Position numbers and translations under genes: made by a program. 64,000 nucleotides of DNA from Streptomyces sp. NA02950 (GTDB lineage Bacteria; Actinomycetota; Actinomycetes; Streptomycetales; Streptomycetaceae): assembly GCF_013364155.1 (NCBI RefSeq), contig NZ_CP054916.1:3406501-3470500 (forward strand), read 5' to 3'. Under the pieces are notes generated by a model, which had not been told where the DNA came from, made no database searches, and saw only the letters and a program-made list of their open reading frames with translations. Shown here one piece after another: positions 17,253-25,860 of this stretch (position 1 is its first letter; every line of letters begins with the position of its first letter).

Positions 17253-17663
17253 TTGACAACAACGGGCAAGATTCTGCGGTTCGACGAGTTTCGCGGCTAC
17301 GGCTTCATCGCACCGGACGACGGTGGCGAGGACGTCTTCATGCACGCCAACGACCTCTTGGACGAGAAGCACCTGTTCCAGCCCGGATCCAAGGTGCAGT
17401 TCGTCCCGGAGTACGGGGACAAGGGCCCCAAGGCGTCCGAGGTCCGCATCGTCGAGCGCGCGGCCGGTCCGTCGGTGATACGGACGGCGGGCCCGGACGC
17501 GGGTGACGACACGATGTGCGACGTGCTGTCGGTCGCCGAGTTCCGCAGTGAACTGACCGAGGCCCTGGTCGAGGTGGGCGGCAGTCTGACCGCCGACCAG
17601 ATCAAGCAGGTCCGCCGGAGGATCGTCGAGCTGGCCCAGGCCCACAACTGGATCGAGTCCTGA
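17253..17663 (+). CDS. Cold-shock domain protein with C-terminal helical extension
   Basis: A 136-residue protein. Residues 1-65 are a cold-shock domain with RNP1 (GYGFIAP) and RNP2 (DVFMH) for single-stranded nucleic acid binding. A linker leads to a helical tail at about 85-135 (VAEFRSELTEALVEVGGSLTAD...) not found in ordinary CspA-type proteins. I place the start at the TTG at 17253, with AGGGG 8 nt upstream, because the domain begins there (TTTGKILRFDEF); longer in-frame starts add an unlike tail. A likely -10 TAGGCT at 17163-17168 gives a leader of about 80 nt. A T-tailed terminator follows. Confidence 0.9.
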   Translation: MTTTGKILRFDEFRGYGFIAPDDGGEDVFMHANDLLDEKHLFQPGSKVQFVPEYGDKGPKASEVRIVERAAGPSVIRTAGPDAGDDTMCDVLSVAEFRSELTEALVEVGGSLTADQIKQVRRRIVELAQAHNWIES

Positions 17664-17701
17664 TCGGGTCCTGACGGTCCGGTCCCGGCGTCCAGCCGCC
17701 A

Positions 17702-17734
17702 CCGCCGCCCGGGTCCGCCCGGCGCGGCGGTTTT
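17702..17734 (+). terminator. Intrinsic terminator with T-tract
   Basis: CCGCCGCCCGGG at 17702-17713 pairs with CCCGG/GCGGCGG at 17718-17730 (one bulge), followed directly by TTTT. It is one of few hairpins in the window with a U-run. Confidence 0.85.
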
Positions 17735-17787
17735 CATCCCTCCGGGCGGAGGTCCGTACGGACTCCGTACGGACGCACGGACGCACC

Positions 17788-18285
17788 TCAGCCCGGGGGC
17801 GGCGGCAGGGAGTCCAGACCGGGTGCCGGAACGGGCCACACCAGCAGCACGGCGCACGGTGCGTGGTCCACCACGAAGCGGGTGGCGTGCCCCAGACTGT
17901 GCGGCCCCAGCCGGTCACGGTCCCCGTCCCGGGCGCAGATCAGCAGGTCGACGCCGTCGGCAGCGCGCACCACCTCGTGCTCGACCCGGCCGTGGCGGTG
18001 CAGCCGGACGGCGGGGTGGCCCAGCCGTGCGGCGGCGGCCTCCAGCAGCTCGGCCGCCGCGGTCCGGCCCAGCTCCTCCATCCGGTCCCCGGGGTCCCGC
18101 TCGGGGTGGCCACGGCCGAGCAGTCCGGCGAAGGCCGCGTGGGCGGCGTCCGCGACCTGGTCGTCGGTGACGTACAGCAGCCGGACCTCGGCTTCCCCGG
18201 CCCCGCCGCCGGAGGACAGCTGGGCACGGGCGGCGTCCACCGTGGACCGCCAGGTGCCCTCGGTGATCCAGATCAGCACGATCAC
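17788..18285 (-). CDS. Universal stress protein family protein
   Basis: A 165-residue single-domain UspA-like protein. The N-terminal beta strand VIVLIWITEGTW replaces the usual VDGS start. The C-terminal nucleotide-loop region is recognisable as VDLLICARDGDRDRLGPHSLGHATRFVVDHAPCAVLLV, close to G-2x-G-9x-G. The GTG at 18285 follows GGAGG by 11 nt and lies 7 nt after the stop of the transporter gene, so the two genes are probably one transcript. Usp proteins with such partners often sense ATP or membrane stress; no specific role can be assigned. Confidence 0.85.
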   Translation of the reverse strand: MIVLIWITEGTWRSTVDAARAQLSSGGGAGEAEVRLLYVTDDQVADAAHAAFAGLLGRGHPERDPGDRMEELGRTAAAELLEAAAARLGHPAVRLHRHGRVEHEVVRAADGVDLLICARDGDRDRLGPHSLGHATRFVVDHAPCAVLLVWPVPAPGLDSLPPPPG

Positions 18286-18292
18286 GGTTCGC

Positions 18293-19630
18293 TCAGCCTC
18301 CGGTGGTCGACAGCACGGCCCACAGGGCCACGGTCGCCGCCACCACGGTGGCGGGCACGGTGAGCAGCCCGAGACGGGTGAACTCGCCCAGGCCCGAGTC
18401 GGCGTCCGCGTCGTGGTGGCGGACGATACGCCGCCACAGCAGGGTGGCCAAGGAACCGACATAGGTGAGGTTGGGCCCCAGGTTCACCCCGATCAGCACG
18501 GCGAGCACCGGCCCCGGCCCGCTCTCGGCGGCGATCGGCAGCAGCGCCAGCACCGCGGGCAGATTGTTGATCAGATTGGCCAGCACCGCCGCCACCCCGG
18601 CGACGGCGAGCAACGCGGCCAGCCCCGTACCGCCGGGCAGCAACCGGGCCAGCCACTCCTCGAGACCGCCCGCCAGCACGGCCTGGACCACCACCCCCAG
18701 CGCCAGCACGAACAGGCAGAACAGCGGTCCCGCCGCGCCGATCACCCCCCGCACCGTGGCCGTACGCCGCCGCAGCGCCCGTACACCCAGCACGAGCGCA
18801 CCCGCCCAGGCCGCCCACGCCGGATCGAGGCCGACGAGGGACGTCCCCACGAACCCGGCCAGCGTCAGCAGCAGCACGGCCAGGGCGAACCGCGGCACCC
18901 GCGGCCATCGGTCCGGCGGCGGCAGGGAGGTCCCGGCGGCCAGATCGGCGGCGAAGAAGCGGCGGAAGACGAGGTATTCGATGCCGATGGCCAGCAGCCA
19001 GGCGGGGGCCATCAGCACCGCGAACCGGGTGAAGGACAGCCCGCTGGCCTCCAGGGCCAGCAGATTGGTGAGGTTGGAGACCGGCAGCAGCAGGGACGCG
19101 GAGTTGGCCAGATGGGTGCAGGCGTACACATGCGGCCGGGACCGGGCACCGAGCCGGGTCGCGGTCGCAAACACCACCGGGGTCAGCAGCACCACGGTGG
19201 CGTCCAGGCTCAGCACCGCGGTGACCACGGCCGCGACCGCGAACACCCCGCCCAGCAGCCGGTCGGTGCGCCCCGCGCAGGCCCGGGCCACCGCCTGGCC
19301 CGCCGCGTCGAACAGCCCGTCGTCCGCGCACATCTGGGCCAGCAGCAGCACCGCGGCCAGAAAACCGACCACGGGCAGCAGACTGCGGGTCTCCGCCCAC
19401 GCCTGCGACGGCGAGACCGCCCCGACGGCCACCACCAGGGCGGCGGCGGGCACGGCGGCCACGGCCTCGGGCCACCCCCGTGGCCGTACCACGGCGAACG
19501 CCAGCACGCCCAGCAGCAGGACGGCGGCGAGGCATGCGGTGACGACGGTGCTCAGGGCGGACTCCCCGCAAGGCTCCTGGCGGACTGCGCACGGGCGGCG
19601 GCGGACCCCCGGGGGCGGTGATGGACGCAC
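18293..19630 (-). CDS. ArsB/NhaD-superfamily (ion transporter) membrane protein
   Basis: A polytopic protein of about 420-445 residues with 10-12 predicted helices. The duplicated signature of the IT superfamily is visible: LSLDATVVLLTPVV with NSASLLLPVSNLTNLL in the first half and NLINNLPAVLALLPIA with NLGPNLTYVGSLATLLW in the second. It resembles arsenite/Na+ efflux permeases and dicarboxylate (SLC13) carriers; the substrate is open. The start is uncertain: a GTG at 19630 gives 445 residues with an Arg/Pro-rich tail, while a CTG at 19555 with GGGGAG 8 nt upstream begins exactly at the hydrophobic region. It is coupled to the Usp gene. Confidence 0.87.
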   Translation of the reverse strand: MRPSPPPGVRRRPCAVRQEPCGESALSTVVTACLAAVLLLGVLAFAVVRPRGWPEAVAAVPAAALVVAVGAVSPSQAWAETRSLLPVVGFLAAVLLLAQMCADDGLFDAAGQAVARACAGRTDRLLGGVFAVAAVVTAVLSLDATVVLLTPVVFATATRLGARSRPHVYACTHLANSASLLLPVSNLTNLLALEASGLSFTRFAVLMAPAWLLAIGIEYLVFRRFFAADLAAGTSLPPPDRWPRVPRFALAVLLLTLAGFVGTSLVGLDPAWAAWAGALVLGVRALRRRTATVRGVIGAAGPLFCLFVLALGVVVQAVLAGGLEEWLARLLPGGTGLAALLAVAGVAAVLANLINNLPAVLALLPIAAESGPGPVLAVLIGVNLGPNLTYVGSLATLLWRRIVRHHDADADSGLGEFTRLGLLTVPATVVAATVALWAVLSTTGG

Positions 19631-19688
19631 CCATCATGCGGTACGGCCGGGGCCCGCCGCCGGGGCGGGTCGATGGCCCGGCCGCCGG

Positions 19689-20333
19689 TCAGCCCGTACG
19701 GGGGAAGCTGACCTCGACCCGGCGGTTCTTCCGGCGGCCCTCCTCGGAGGAGTTGTCCGCGATCGGGTACTGCTCGCCGTAGCCGCGGATCTCGTAGTTG
19801 ACGGAGGCGTCGAGGTTCTCGGAGAGCTTGCGCTGCACCGCGTTGGCCCGCTTCTTCGACAGCTGGTCGCCATGGGCCGAGGAGCCGAGGTTGTCGGTGA
19901 AGCCGAAGACCCGGACGGTCTTCGCCTTCTGCTTCTCGATCTCCCCGGCGATCTCCCTGATCCTGGCGGTGGCCGCGCCGCCCAGCTTGGCGCTGTCCTT
20001 GCCGAAGAGCACCTCGGCCTGGAGGGCGAACTTCACCTTGGCGTTGGTGTCCTCGCGCCGCTCGTCGCCGTCGTCCGTCTCCACCACCGACTTGATGTCC
20101 AGCACCCGGCCGGGCGCCAGCTTGGCCCCCTCGGGCATCCGCAGATCGGAGTCCTTGGCGTCGATCCTGACCGGTGGTGTGGTGTCCGCGGGCGCGCCGG
20201 GGCCGGAGTCGGCACGGGCCGCGGGGACCGGGGCGGCGGTGACCCACAGCGCGGTACAGGTCAGTACGGCGAGGACGGGGCCGCAACGCGCGACGGCGTG
20301 CCGGGACGGACGGTGCGTCATGGCGGGGCTCAT
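19689..20333 (-). CDS. OmpA-family peptidoglycan-binding protein at the end of the Tad locus
   Basis: A 214-residue exported protein. A signal peptide (about residues 15-42) precedes a linker, then an OmpA/MotB-like domain at about 100-214 with VLFGKDSAKL, the FGFTDNLGSSAHGDQLSKKRA diaminopimelate-binding region and the final RRKNRRVEVSF. It should bind peptidoglycan outside the membrane. The ATG at 20333 overlaps the lipoprotein stop (ATGA); a second ATG 12 nt on is possible. Its place after the Tad genes suggests that it fixes the pilus machine or its base to the wall (inference). Confidence 0.9.
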   Translation of the reverse strand: MSPAMTHRPSRHAVARCGPVLAVLTCTALWVTAAPVPAARADSGPGAPADTTPPVRIDAKDSDLRMPEGAKLAPGRVLDIKSVVETDDGDERREDTNAKVKFALQAEVLFGKDSAKLGGAATARIREIAGEIEKQKAKTVRVFGFTDNLGSSAHGDQLSKKRANAVQRKLSENLDASVNYEIRGYGEQYPIADNSSEEGRRKNRRVEVSFPRTG

Positions 20334-20920
20334 CCCGAGAGCTCGATGCTGACGGACGGCATCGTGGGGATCTGGAAGTCGACTTCCTTGACGTCCTTGG
20401 GCGGGGCGGGGAACTGCGCGAACACCGGGCGGCTCTCGTTGGGCTTGATACCGGAGAGTCCGGTGGTGCACAGACACTGGCCATCGGTGTCCCGGAGCAC
20501 CAGGTAGCGCTTCTTGCCCGCCTGGTCCACGAGGGAGGCACCGGAGAGGGACGAGCGGGACTTGGCCAGCTCCGCTTCGGTGGAGCGCCAGTCGACGGGG
20601 GTGAACAGCATGTTCCCGTGGTTGGTCACCGTCCCGCTCACCGTGACGAAGCCGCCGCCGTCCCGCACCGCGGAGTGCAGGGTGATGACGATGTCCTTCG
20701 GGCCCTTCATCTCGCCGATGGACTTCGACGAGTCCGCCGCGGGCTCCTGGTCACGCTCGTCGTCCTTGGCCGCGGTGGACTTCGGGGAGGAGCCGTCGTC
20801 CGGCTTCTTCCCGTCGCCGTCGTCGCCGCTTCCGCATCCGGCCACGGCGAGGGCCAAGCCCGCGGCGAGCGCCGCCGCGGCAGCCCCCCTCCGGGCCTTC
20901 GTCGTGTGCCGCATGCTCAT
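20330..20920 (-). CDS. Predicted lipoprotein of the Tad locus
   Basis: A 196-residue lipoprotein: a basic start, a hydrophobic stretch and the lipobox VAGC at about residues 26-29, then a Gly/Asp/Lys-rich linker and a globular domain from about 68 to the end. The domain has an immunoglobulin-like look (VTVSGTVTNHGN...) with a Cys pair in GQCLCTTG. No named family is recognised. It is coupled to the OmpA-like gene and 40 nt downstream of the TadG-like gene, so it probably works at the outer face of the membrane with the pilus apparatus. The start could also be the ATG two codons later. Confidence 0.87.
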   Translation of the reverse strand: MSMRHTTKARRGAAAAALAAGLALAVAGCGSGDDGDGKKPDDGSSPKSTAAKDDERDQEPAADSSKSIGEMKGPKDIVITLHSAVRDGGGFVTVSGTVTNHGNMLFTPVDWRSTEAELAKSRSSLSGASLVDQAGKKRYLVLRDTDGQCLCTTGLSGIKPNESRPVFAQFPAPPKDVKEVDFQIPTMPSVSIELSG

Positions 20921-20960
20921 CGCTCGCTGTCCTTCACTCGGCTACTCGTGGTTTCACTCG

Positions 20961-21647
20961 TCAATCGGCAAGGTGCACGGAGAACAGGTCTTTGGCGTCG
21001 GGGAAGAGATCGGGGTGGGCCGGGTCGATCGTCAGGTCCTCACCGTCGCAGCGGAGGTCGACGGCGGGCTTGTTGTCCTCGCCGCCCTCGTCGTCACCCG
21101 TGCCGCCGTCGTCGTTCCCGCCCTCGTCGTCGGCGGGCGGCTCGGTCGTGGGAGCGGGCGTGGGGCTGGGAGTCGGCGACACGGCGCAGCGCGGGGTGAC
21201 CACCGCCTTGGCCCTGGCCTTGGCGTGCTGGCTCTCGGTACCGGGGATGACGGTATCGCCCACCGGCTCGCGCGTCCTGACCGTGACCGTGAAGGAGGTG
21301 GGCAGATAGCCCGGGGTACAGCCGGTGACCTCCGCGTCGTTCTTCCCCGCGAACCACCCGGCCTGCTCACATGCGTCCCCGACGCCGAGCCCCCGGCCGT
21401 TCAGCAGATCGTCCCAGGCACTGCCGTCCGTGATCGCCTTCAGAAAAGCCTTGCGCAGCTGGTCGCGGTAGTCCTGGCCCGCGGCGAGCGCCGCCGCGTC
21501 GGCGGCGGTCTGTCCGCCGTTGCGGGTCGCACCGGCCTGGCCGACCGCGAAGAGGGCGAGCGCCAGGAAGAGCAGGCCCGCCACCGCGGTGATGTAGATG
21601 GGAAAAGCCTGCCCCGCGTCACTTCCGAGGTCTCTGCGGGCTGTCAC
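20961..21647 (-). CDS. TadG/TadE-like pilus assembly membrane protein
   Basis: A 228-residue protein. The N-terminus has the prepilin-like start DAGQAFPIYITAVAGLLFLALALFAVG (about residues 8-34), followed by NGGQTAADAAALAAGQDYRD, the standard segment of actinobacterial TadG-related and Rv3655c-type proteins. An extracytoplasmic domain with Cys residues follows, then a Pro/Thr and Asp/Glu/Gly-rich low-complexity stretch (about 150-195) and a short C-terminal domain. The GTG at 21647 lies 8 nt after the Flp pilin stop. It has no clear ribosome site, so translational coupling with the pilin gene is likely. Confidence 0.82.
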   Translation of the reverse strand: MTARRDLGSDAGQAFPIYITAVAGLLFLALALFAVGQAGATRNGGQTAADAAALAAGQDYRDQLRKAFLKAITDGSAWDDLLNGRGLGVGDACEQAGWFAGKNDAEVTGCTPGYLPTSFTVTVRTREPVGDTVIPGTESQHAKARAKAVVTPRCAVSPTPSPTPAPTTEPPADDEGGNDDGGTGDDEGGEDNKPAVDLRCDGEDLTIDPAHPDLFPDAKDLFSVHLAD

Positions 21648-21655
21648 GGGGCGGG

Positions 21656-21820
21656 TCAGATGCCGACGACCTGAGCGATCTTGTCGGAGATCGCATTCGC
21701 GATCATGCTGCCGAAGTCCGTGGTCGACAGGACCAGGACGATGGCCACCACCACGGCGATGATTCCCAGGTATTCGATCGAGGTCTGCCCCCGGTCGTTC
21801 CCCACAACGCGCTTCCCCAT
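21656..21820 (-). CDS. flp: Flp-type major pilin
   Basis: A 54-residue Flp pilin. The short basic leader ends at Gly in DRGQTSIEYLG, where the prepilin peptidase should cut; the mature part begins with the class-defining hydrophobic helix (SIEYLGIIAVVVAIVLVLS) and ends in a short amphipathic tail. GGAGGGG lies 6 nt before the ATG at 21820, a strong ribosome site suited to an abundant subunit. The 273-nt gap before it is the largest inside the Tad locus and probably carries a dedicated promoter. Longer in-frame starts upstream are rejected on the ribosome site and pilin length. Confidence 0.95.
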   Translation of the reverse strand: MGKRVVGNDRGQTSIEYLGIIAVVVAIVLVLSTTDFGSMIANAISDKIAQVVGI

Positions 21821-22093
21821 CGTGTTCCCCTCCATGGGTTGCCGTCCCACTCTGGTCCGGCGACTCAACCCCCGTGGCGTCGCTGGCGACAGGAGCAAAG
21901 TACGCCGAAACACCGCCTTGGGAACAGTGCCTCACGCTCCGTTGCCTTCCCGATGCCCCGCGTTCGATTCGCGCCCGCACGCCACTGCCGCCACGGCTCA
22001 TTTGCCTCACCCCCTCCCGGCCCCGGGAGCCGTCACCCGACGACTGTCCCACACCCAATTGCAACCGCGAAGGGCAATGGTTGAATTGCGAGG
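21821..22093 (-). promoter_or_regulatory. Leader/promoter region of the Flp pilin gene
   Basis: This non-coding stretch separates tadC from the pilin gene. It is less GC-rich than the flanking genes, with an AT-rich patch near 22062-22090 (GCAATTCAACCATTGC on the minus strand). A separate strong promoter for the pilin and tadG is expected; I cannot assign its -35/-10 elements with confidence. Confidence 0.4.
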
Positions 22094-22987
22094 TCAGTCC
22101 CCGGTGACCGAGCCGAAATCCGTGCCGGAGCCGATGAAGAACCCGGCCACGAGCAGCACCATCGTCCCCGGCACCATGAAGGTGGTGATGACCACGGTGG
22201 CCTTCGGCACCGCGCGGGCCGCGCGCCGACGGGCGTTCTGGGCGTCCGTACGGCGCATGTCGTTCGCGATGGCGATCAGTGTCTCGACGATCGGAGCGCC
22301 CAGTTCCTCCCCCTGCTGAAGCGCCGTGACGAATTGCGCGACCTGCTCGGAGTCATTGCGTTTGCGCAGTTCCTCGAAGGCCTGGCGGCGGCTGACCCCC
22401 ATATCCATTTGCCGAAGTGTGATGCGGAGTTCATCCGCCCAGGGGCCCTCGTACTTCTCCGCGACCCGGTCCAGCGCCTGACGGAAGCTCAGCCCCGCGC
22501 TCACCACGACCGCCAGGACGTCCAGGAAGTCCGGCAGCGTGCGCTCGATCGCGTCCCTGCGCTCGCGTACCGCCGCCCAGATGCCGACCTCGATCCAGAA
22601 CAGGCCGAACGCCACCAGCAGCAGCGCCAGCAGGATCTGTCCCTTCATCAGCATCACCAGCGCGCCGCCGAAGCCGAGCCCGCCGTAGACCGCCCGCCGG
22701 GCCGCGTAGCGGTCGACCGTCAGCCCGCCCGGGTTGCCCGCCAGATCGATCCGGCGGCGCACCCGGGCCACCCGCTTGTCGCCCATCAGCCGTAGCACCA
22801 GCGGGGCGTAGCGCATCCCCAGCCGGTCGACGGCCGAGCCGACGACGGTGGTGCGCGTCGCGCCGACCTCCAGGGCCACCGCCAGATCGGCGGGCAGTTT
22901 GGCCTCGCTGCGGTACAGCGCGACGCCGTAGGCGATGCCCGCCACCGAGAGCCCGGCCGCCAGCGCCAGCAGCAGTGCGATTGCCAT
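22094..22987 (-). CDS. tadC: Type II/IV secretion platform protein TadC
   Basis: A 297-residue inner-membrane platform protein of the T2SSF family. A first N-terminal helix and a soluble part precede a helix pair at about 100-135, the cytoplasmic T2SSF domain (RTLPDFLDVLAVVVSAGLSFRQALDRVAE...) and a last membrane segment that begins at VVITTFMVPGTMVLLVAG. With TadB it forms the platform that the TadA motor turns to extrude Flp pilin. The ATG follows GGGAGG; the gene begins 12 nt after tadB. Confidence 0.94.
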   Translation of the reverse strand: MAIALLLALAAGLSVAGIAYGVALYRSEAKLPADLAVALEVGATRTTVVGSAVDRLGMRYAPLVLRLMGDKRVARVRRRIDLAGNPGGLTVDRYAARRAVYGGLGFGGALVMLMKGQILLALLLVAFGLFWIEVGIWAAVRERRDAIERTLPDFLDVLAVVVSAGLSFRQALDRVAEKYEGPWADELRITLRQMDMGVSRRQAFEELRKRNDSEQVAQFVTALQQGEELGAPIVETLIAIANDMRRTDAQNARRRAARAVPKATVVITTFMVPGTMVLLVAGFFIGSGTDFGSVTGD

Positions 22988-22999
22988 GCCTCCCGCCCC

Positions 23000-23938
23000 T
23001 CAGACGTCGATCTTCGACATACGGCGGATGAGGAAGAAGCCGATCCCGTACAGGACGAAGGCCACGACCACCGCGGCCTGGCCCCAGAAGGAGGAGGTCA
23101 TCCGGTCCAGCGAACCCGCCGAGATCCTGTTCATCAGCAGCAGCGTCCCGATGCCCATGAGCGGGACGACATAGGCGGTGACGGTCACCTGGGAGAGCTG
23201 GGTGCGGACCTCGCGCCGTGTCTCCTTCCGCTCCTCCAGCGTCTGGGTGAGATTGCGCAGCGAGGTGACCACGGTCCCGCCCGCCCGGTTGGACAGCACC
23301 AGGGTGGTGACCAGCACCACCAGCTCCCGGGACGGCAGCCGCCGCGCCAGCTCCTCCAGCGCGTCGTCGATCGAATGGCCGACGGCCAGCTTGGCGGCGA
23401 CCTTGGCCAGCTCCTCGCCCGCCGGGGCCTCCATCTCGTCCGCCGCCATCGCCAGCGCGGTGCGCAGGGCCAGCCCGGCCTGGGTGGCGTTGGCCAGGAT
23501 CCGGGACAGCTCGGGCAGTTGGTTGATGAAGCGCTCGATGCGCTTCTGGCGCTGCCAGTCGAGGAAGGCGAAGGCGGCCCAGACCGCGATCACCGCCGCT
23601 ATCGGCCCGAAGAACGACGCCAGGAGGGATGCCGCGATCACCCACAGCCCGGCCGCAGCGGCGGCCGTGTAGACCGTGAACTCCCCGGGCGTCAGCTCCA
23701 GACCGGTCGCCGCGAGCCGCAGCTCCAGTTTCTGTCCCGCCGAGGTCGTACGCAGCCGCCGGTCGATCCGGGCGAAGCGGCGCGACCGGCCGGGCGCCGC
23801 CACCGGGCCGGCGTCCGACAGCCGGTCGATCAGGGCGCGCTGCTGCTCCTTGCCGCGGGCGTAGGCGTGCAGTCCCGCGACCGCCAGCGCGCCGCACATC
23901 AGCGTCGCGCCGAGCGCCACCGTCGCCAGACGGTCCAT
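23000..23938 (-). CDS. tadB: Type II/IV secretion platform protein TadB
   Basis: A 312-residue T2SSF-family membrane protein, partner of TadC. The features are an N-terminal helix, a central helix pair (about 85-130), the conserved LPELSRILANATQAGLALRTAL...EELAKVAAKLAVGHSIDDAL cytoplasmic domain with the RAGGTVVTSLRNL region, and C-terminal helices ending in a short basic tail. It starts 6 nt after the tadA stop. Fold and place in the operon make the assignment secure. Confidence 0.94.
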   Translation of the reverse strand: MDRLATVALGATLMCGALAVAGLHAYARGKEQQRALIDRLSDAGPVAAPGRSRRFARIDRRLRTTSAGQKLELRLAATGLELTPGEFTVYTAAAAAGLWVIAASLLASFFGPIAAVIAVWAAFAFLDWQRQKRIERFINQLPELSRILANATQAGLALRTALAMAADEMEAPAGEELAKVAAKLAVGHSIDDALEELARRLPSRELVVLVTTLVLSNRAGGTVVTSLRNLTQTLEERKETRREVRTQLSQVTVTAYVVPLMGIGTLLLMNRISAGSLDRMTSSFWGQAAVVVAFVLYGIGFFLIRRMSKIDV

Positions 23939-23944
23939 GCCCGG

Positions 23945-25320
<1,376 letters not shown>

Positions 25321-25324
<4 letters not shown>

Positions 25325-25860
25325 CGGCCCTCTCCCCCGGCCCCGGCTCCGCCGATGTCGTCCGAACCGTCGTCGCAGGGCATCGTGGCGCTCCTCCTGG
25401 CACTGCCGAAGTCGAACCCGGGGATCACCGAGGGGATCTCCACGGTGACGGTGGCCCGGGCCTGTCCGCCCCCGCAGCCACCGCTGCTGACGTCCGCCCC
25501 GTCGGCCAGCCAGCCGCTCATCGCCGCCTGCCCGGCGGCGGCCGGACTGGTCCGCGGCTCGTCCAGCGAAGCGGTCCGCGCCGCCGCCCGCGCCGCGGTC
25601 CCGGTCTGCTGCACGGTGTACGCGGCCAGCCCCAACTGCACGGCGGCCAGCGCGACGATGAGCAGCACCGGAAGAAACCCGAGGAACTCGATCGAGGCGG
25701 AACCCTGGTCGCGCCCCCGCCGTGGGGCGGTGACGGCCGGGCCGTCGGCCCTCTCGGCGGAGGCCGCGGGGCCGCCGGGGCGGGGGCGCGCCATGGCGCG
25801 GGGCGGGGCAACGGGTGCGGGCGCGGGGCGTCGTCGGCTGGGCCGCATGCGGTTACTCAT
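25321..25860 (-). CDS. TadE-like minor pilin
   Basis: A 179-residue pseudopilin. A long Pro/Arg-rich cytoplasmic leader (about 52 residues) precedes the prepilin-type site QGSASIEFLG and a hydrophobic helix, then QQTGTAARAAARTA and an extracytoplasmic domain with three Cys. TadE proteins are processed by the prepilin peptidase and assemble with Flp. Its start overlaps the CpaE-TadE stop by 8 nt (ATGAGTAA) and its stop overlaps tadA. This is the second TadE module in the locus; the first is fused to CpaE. Confidence 0.92.
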
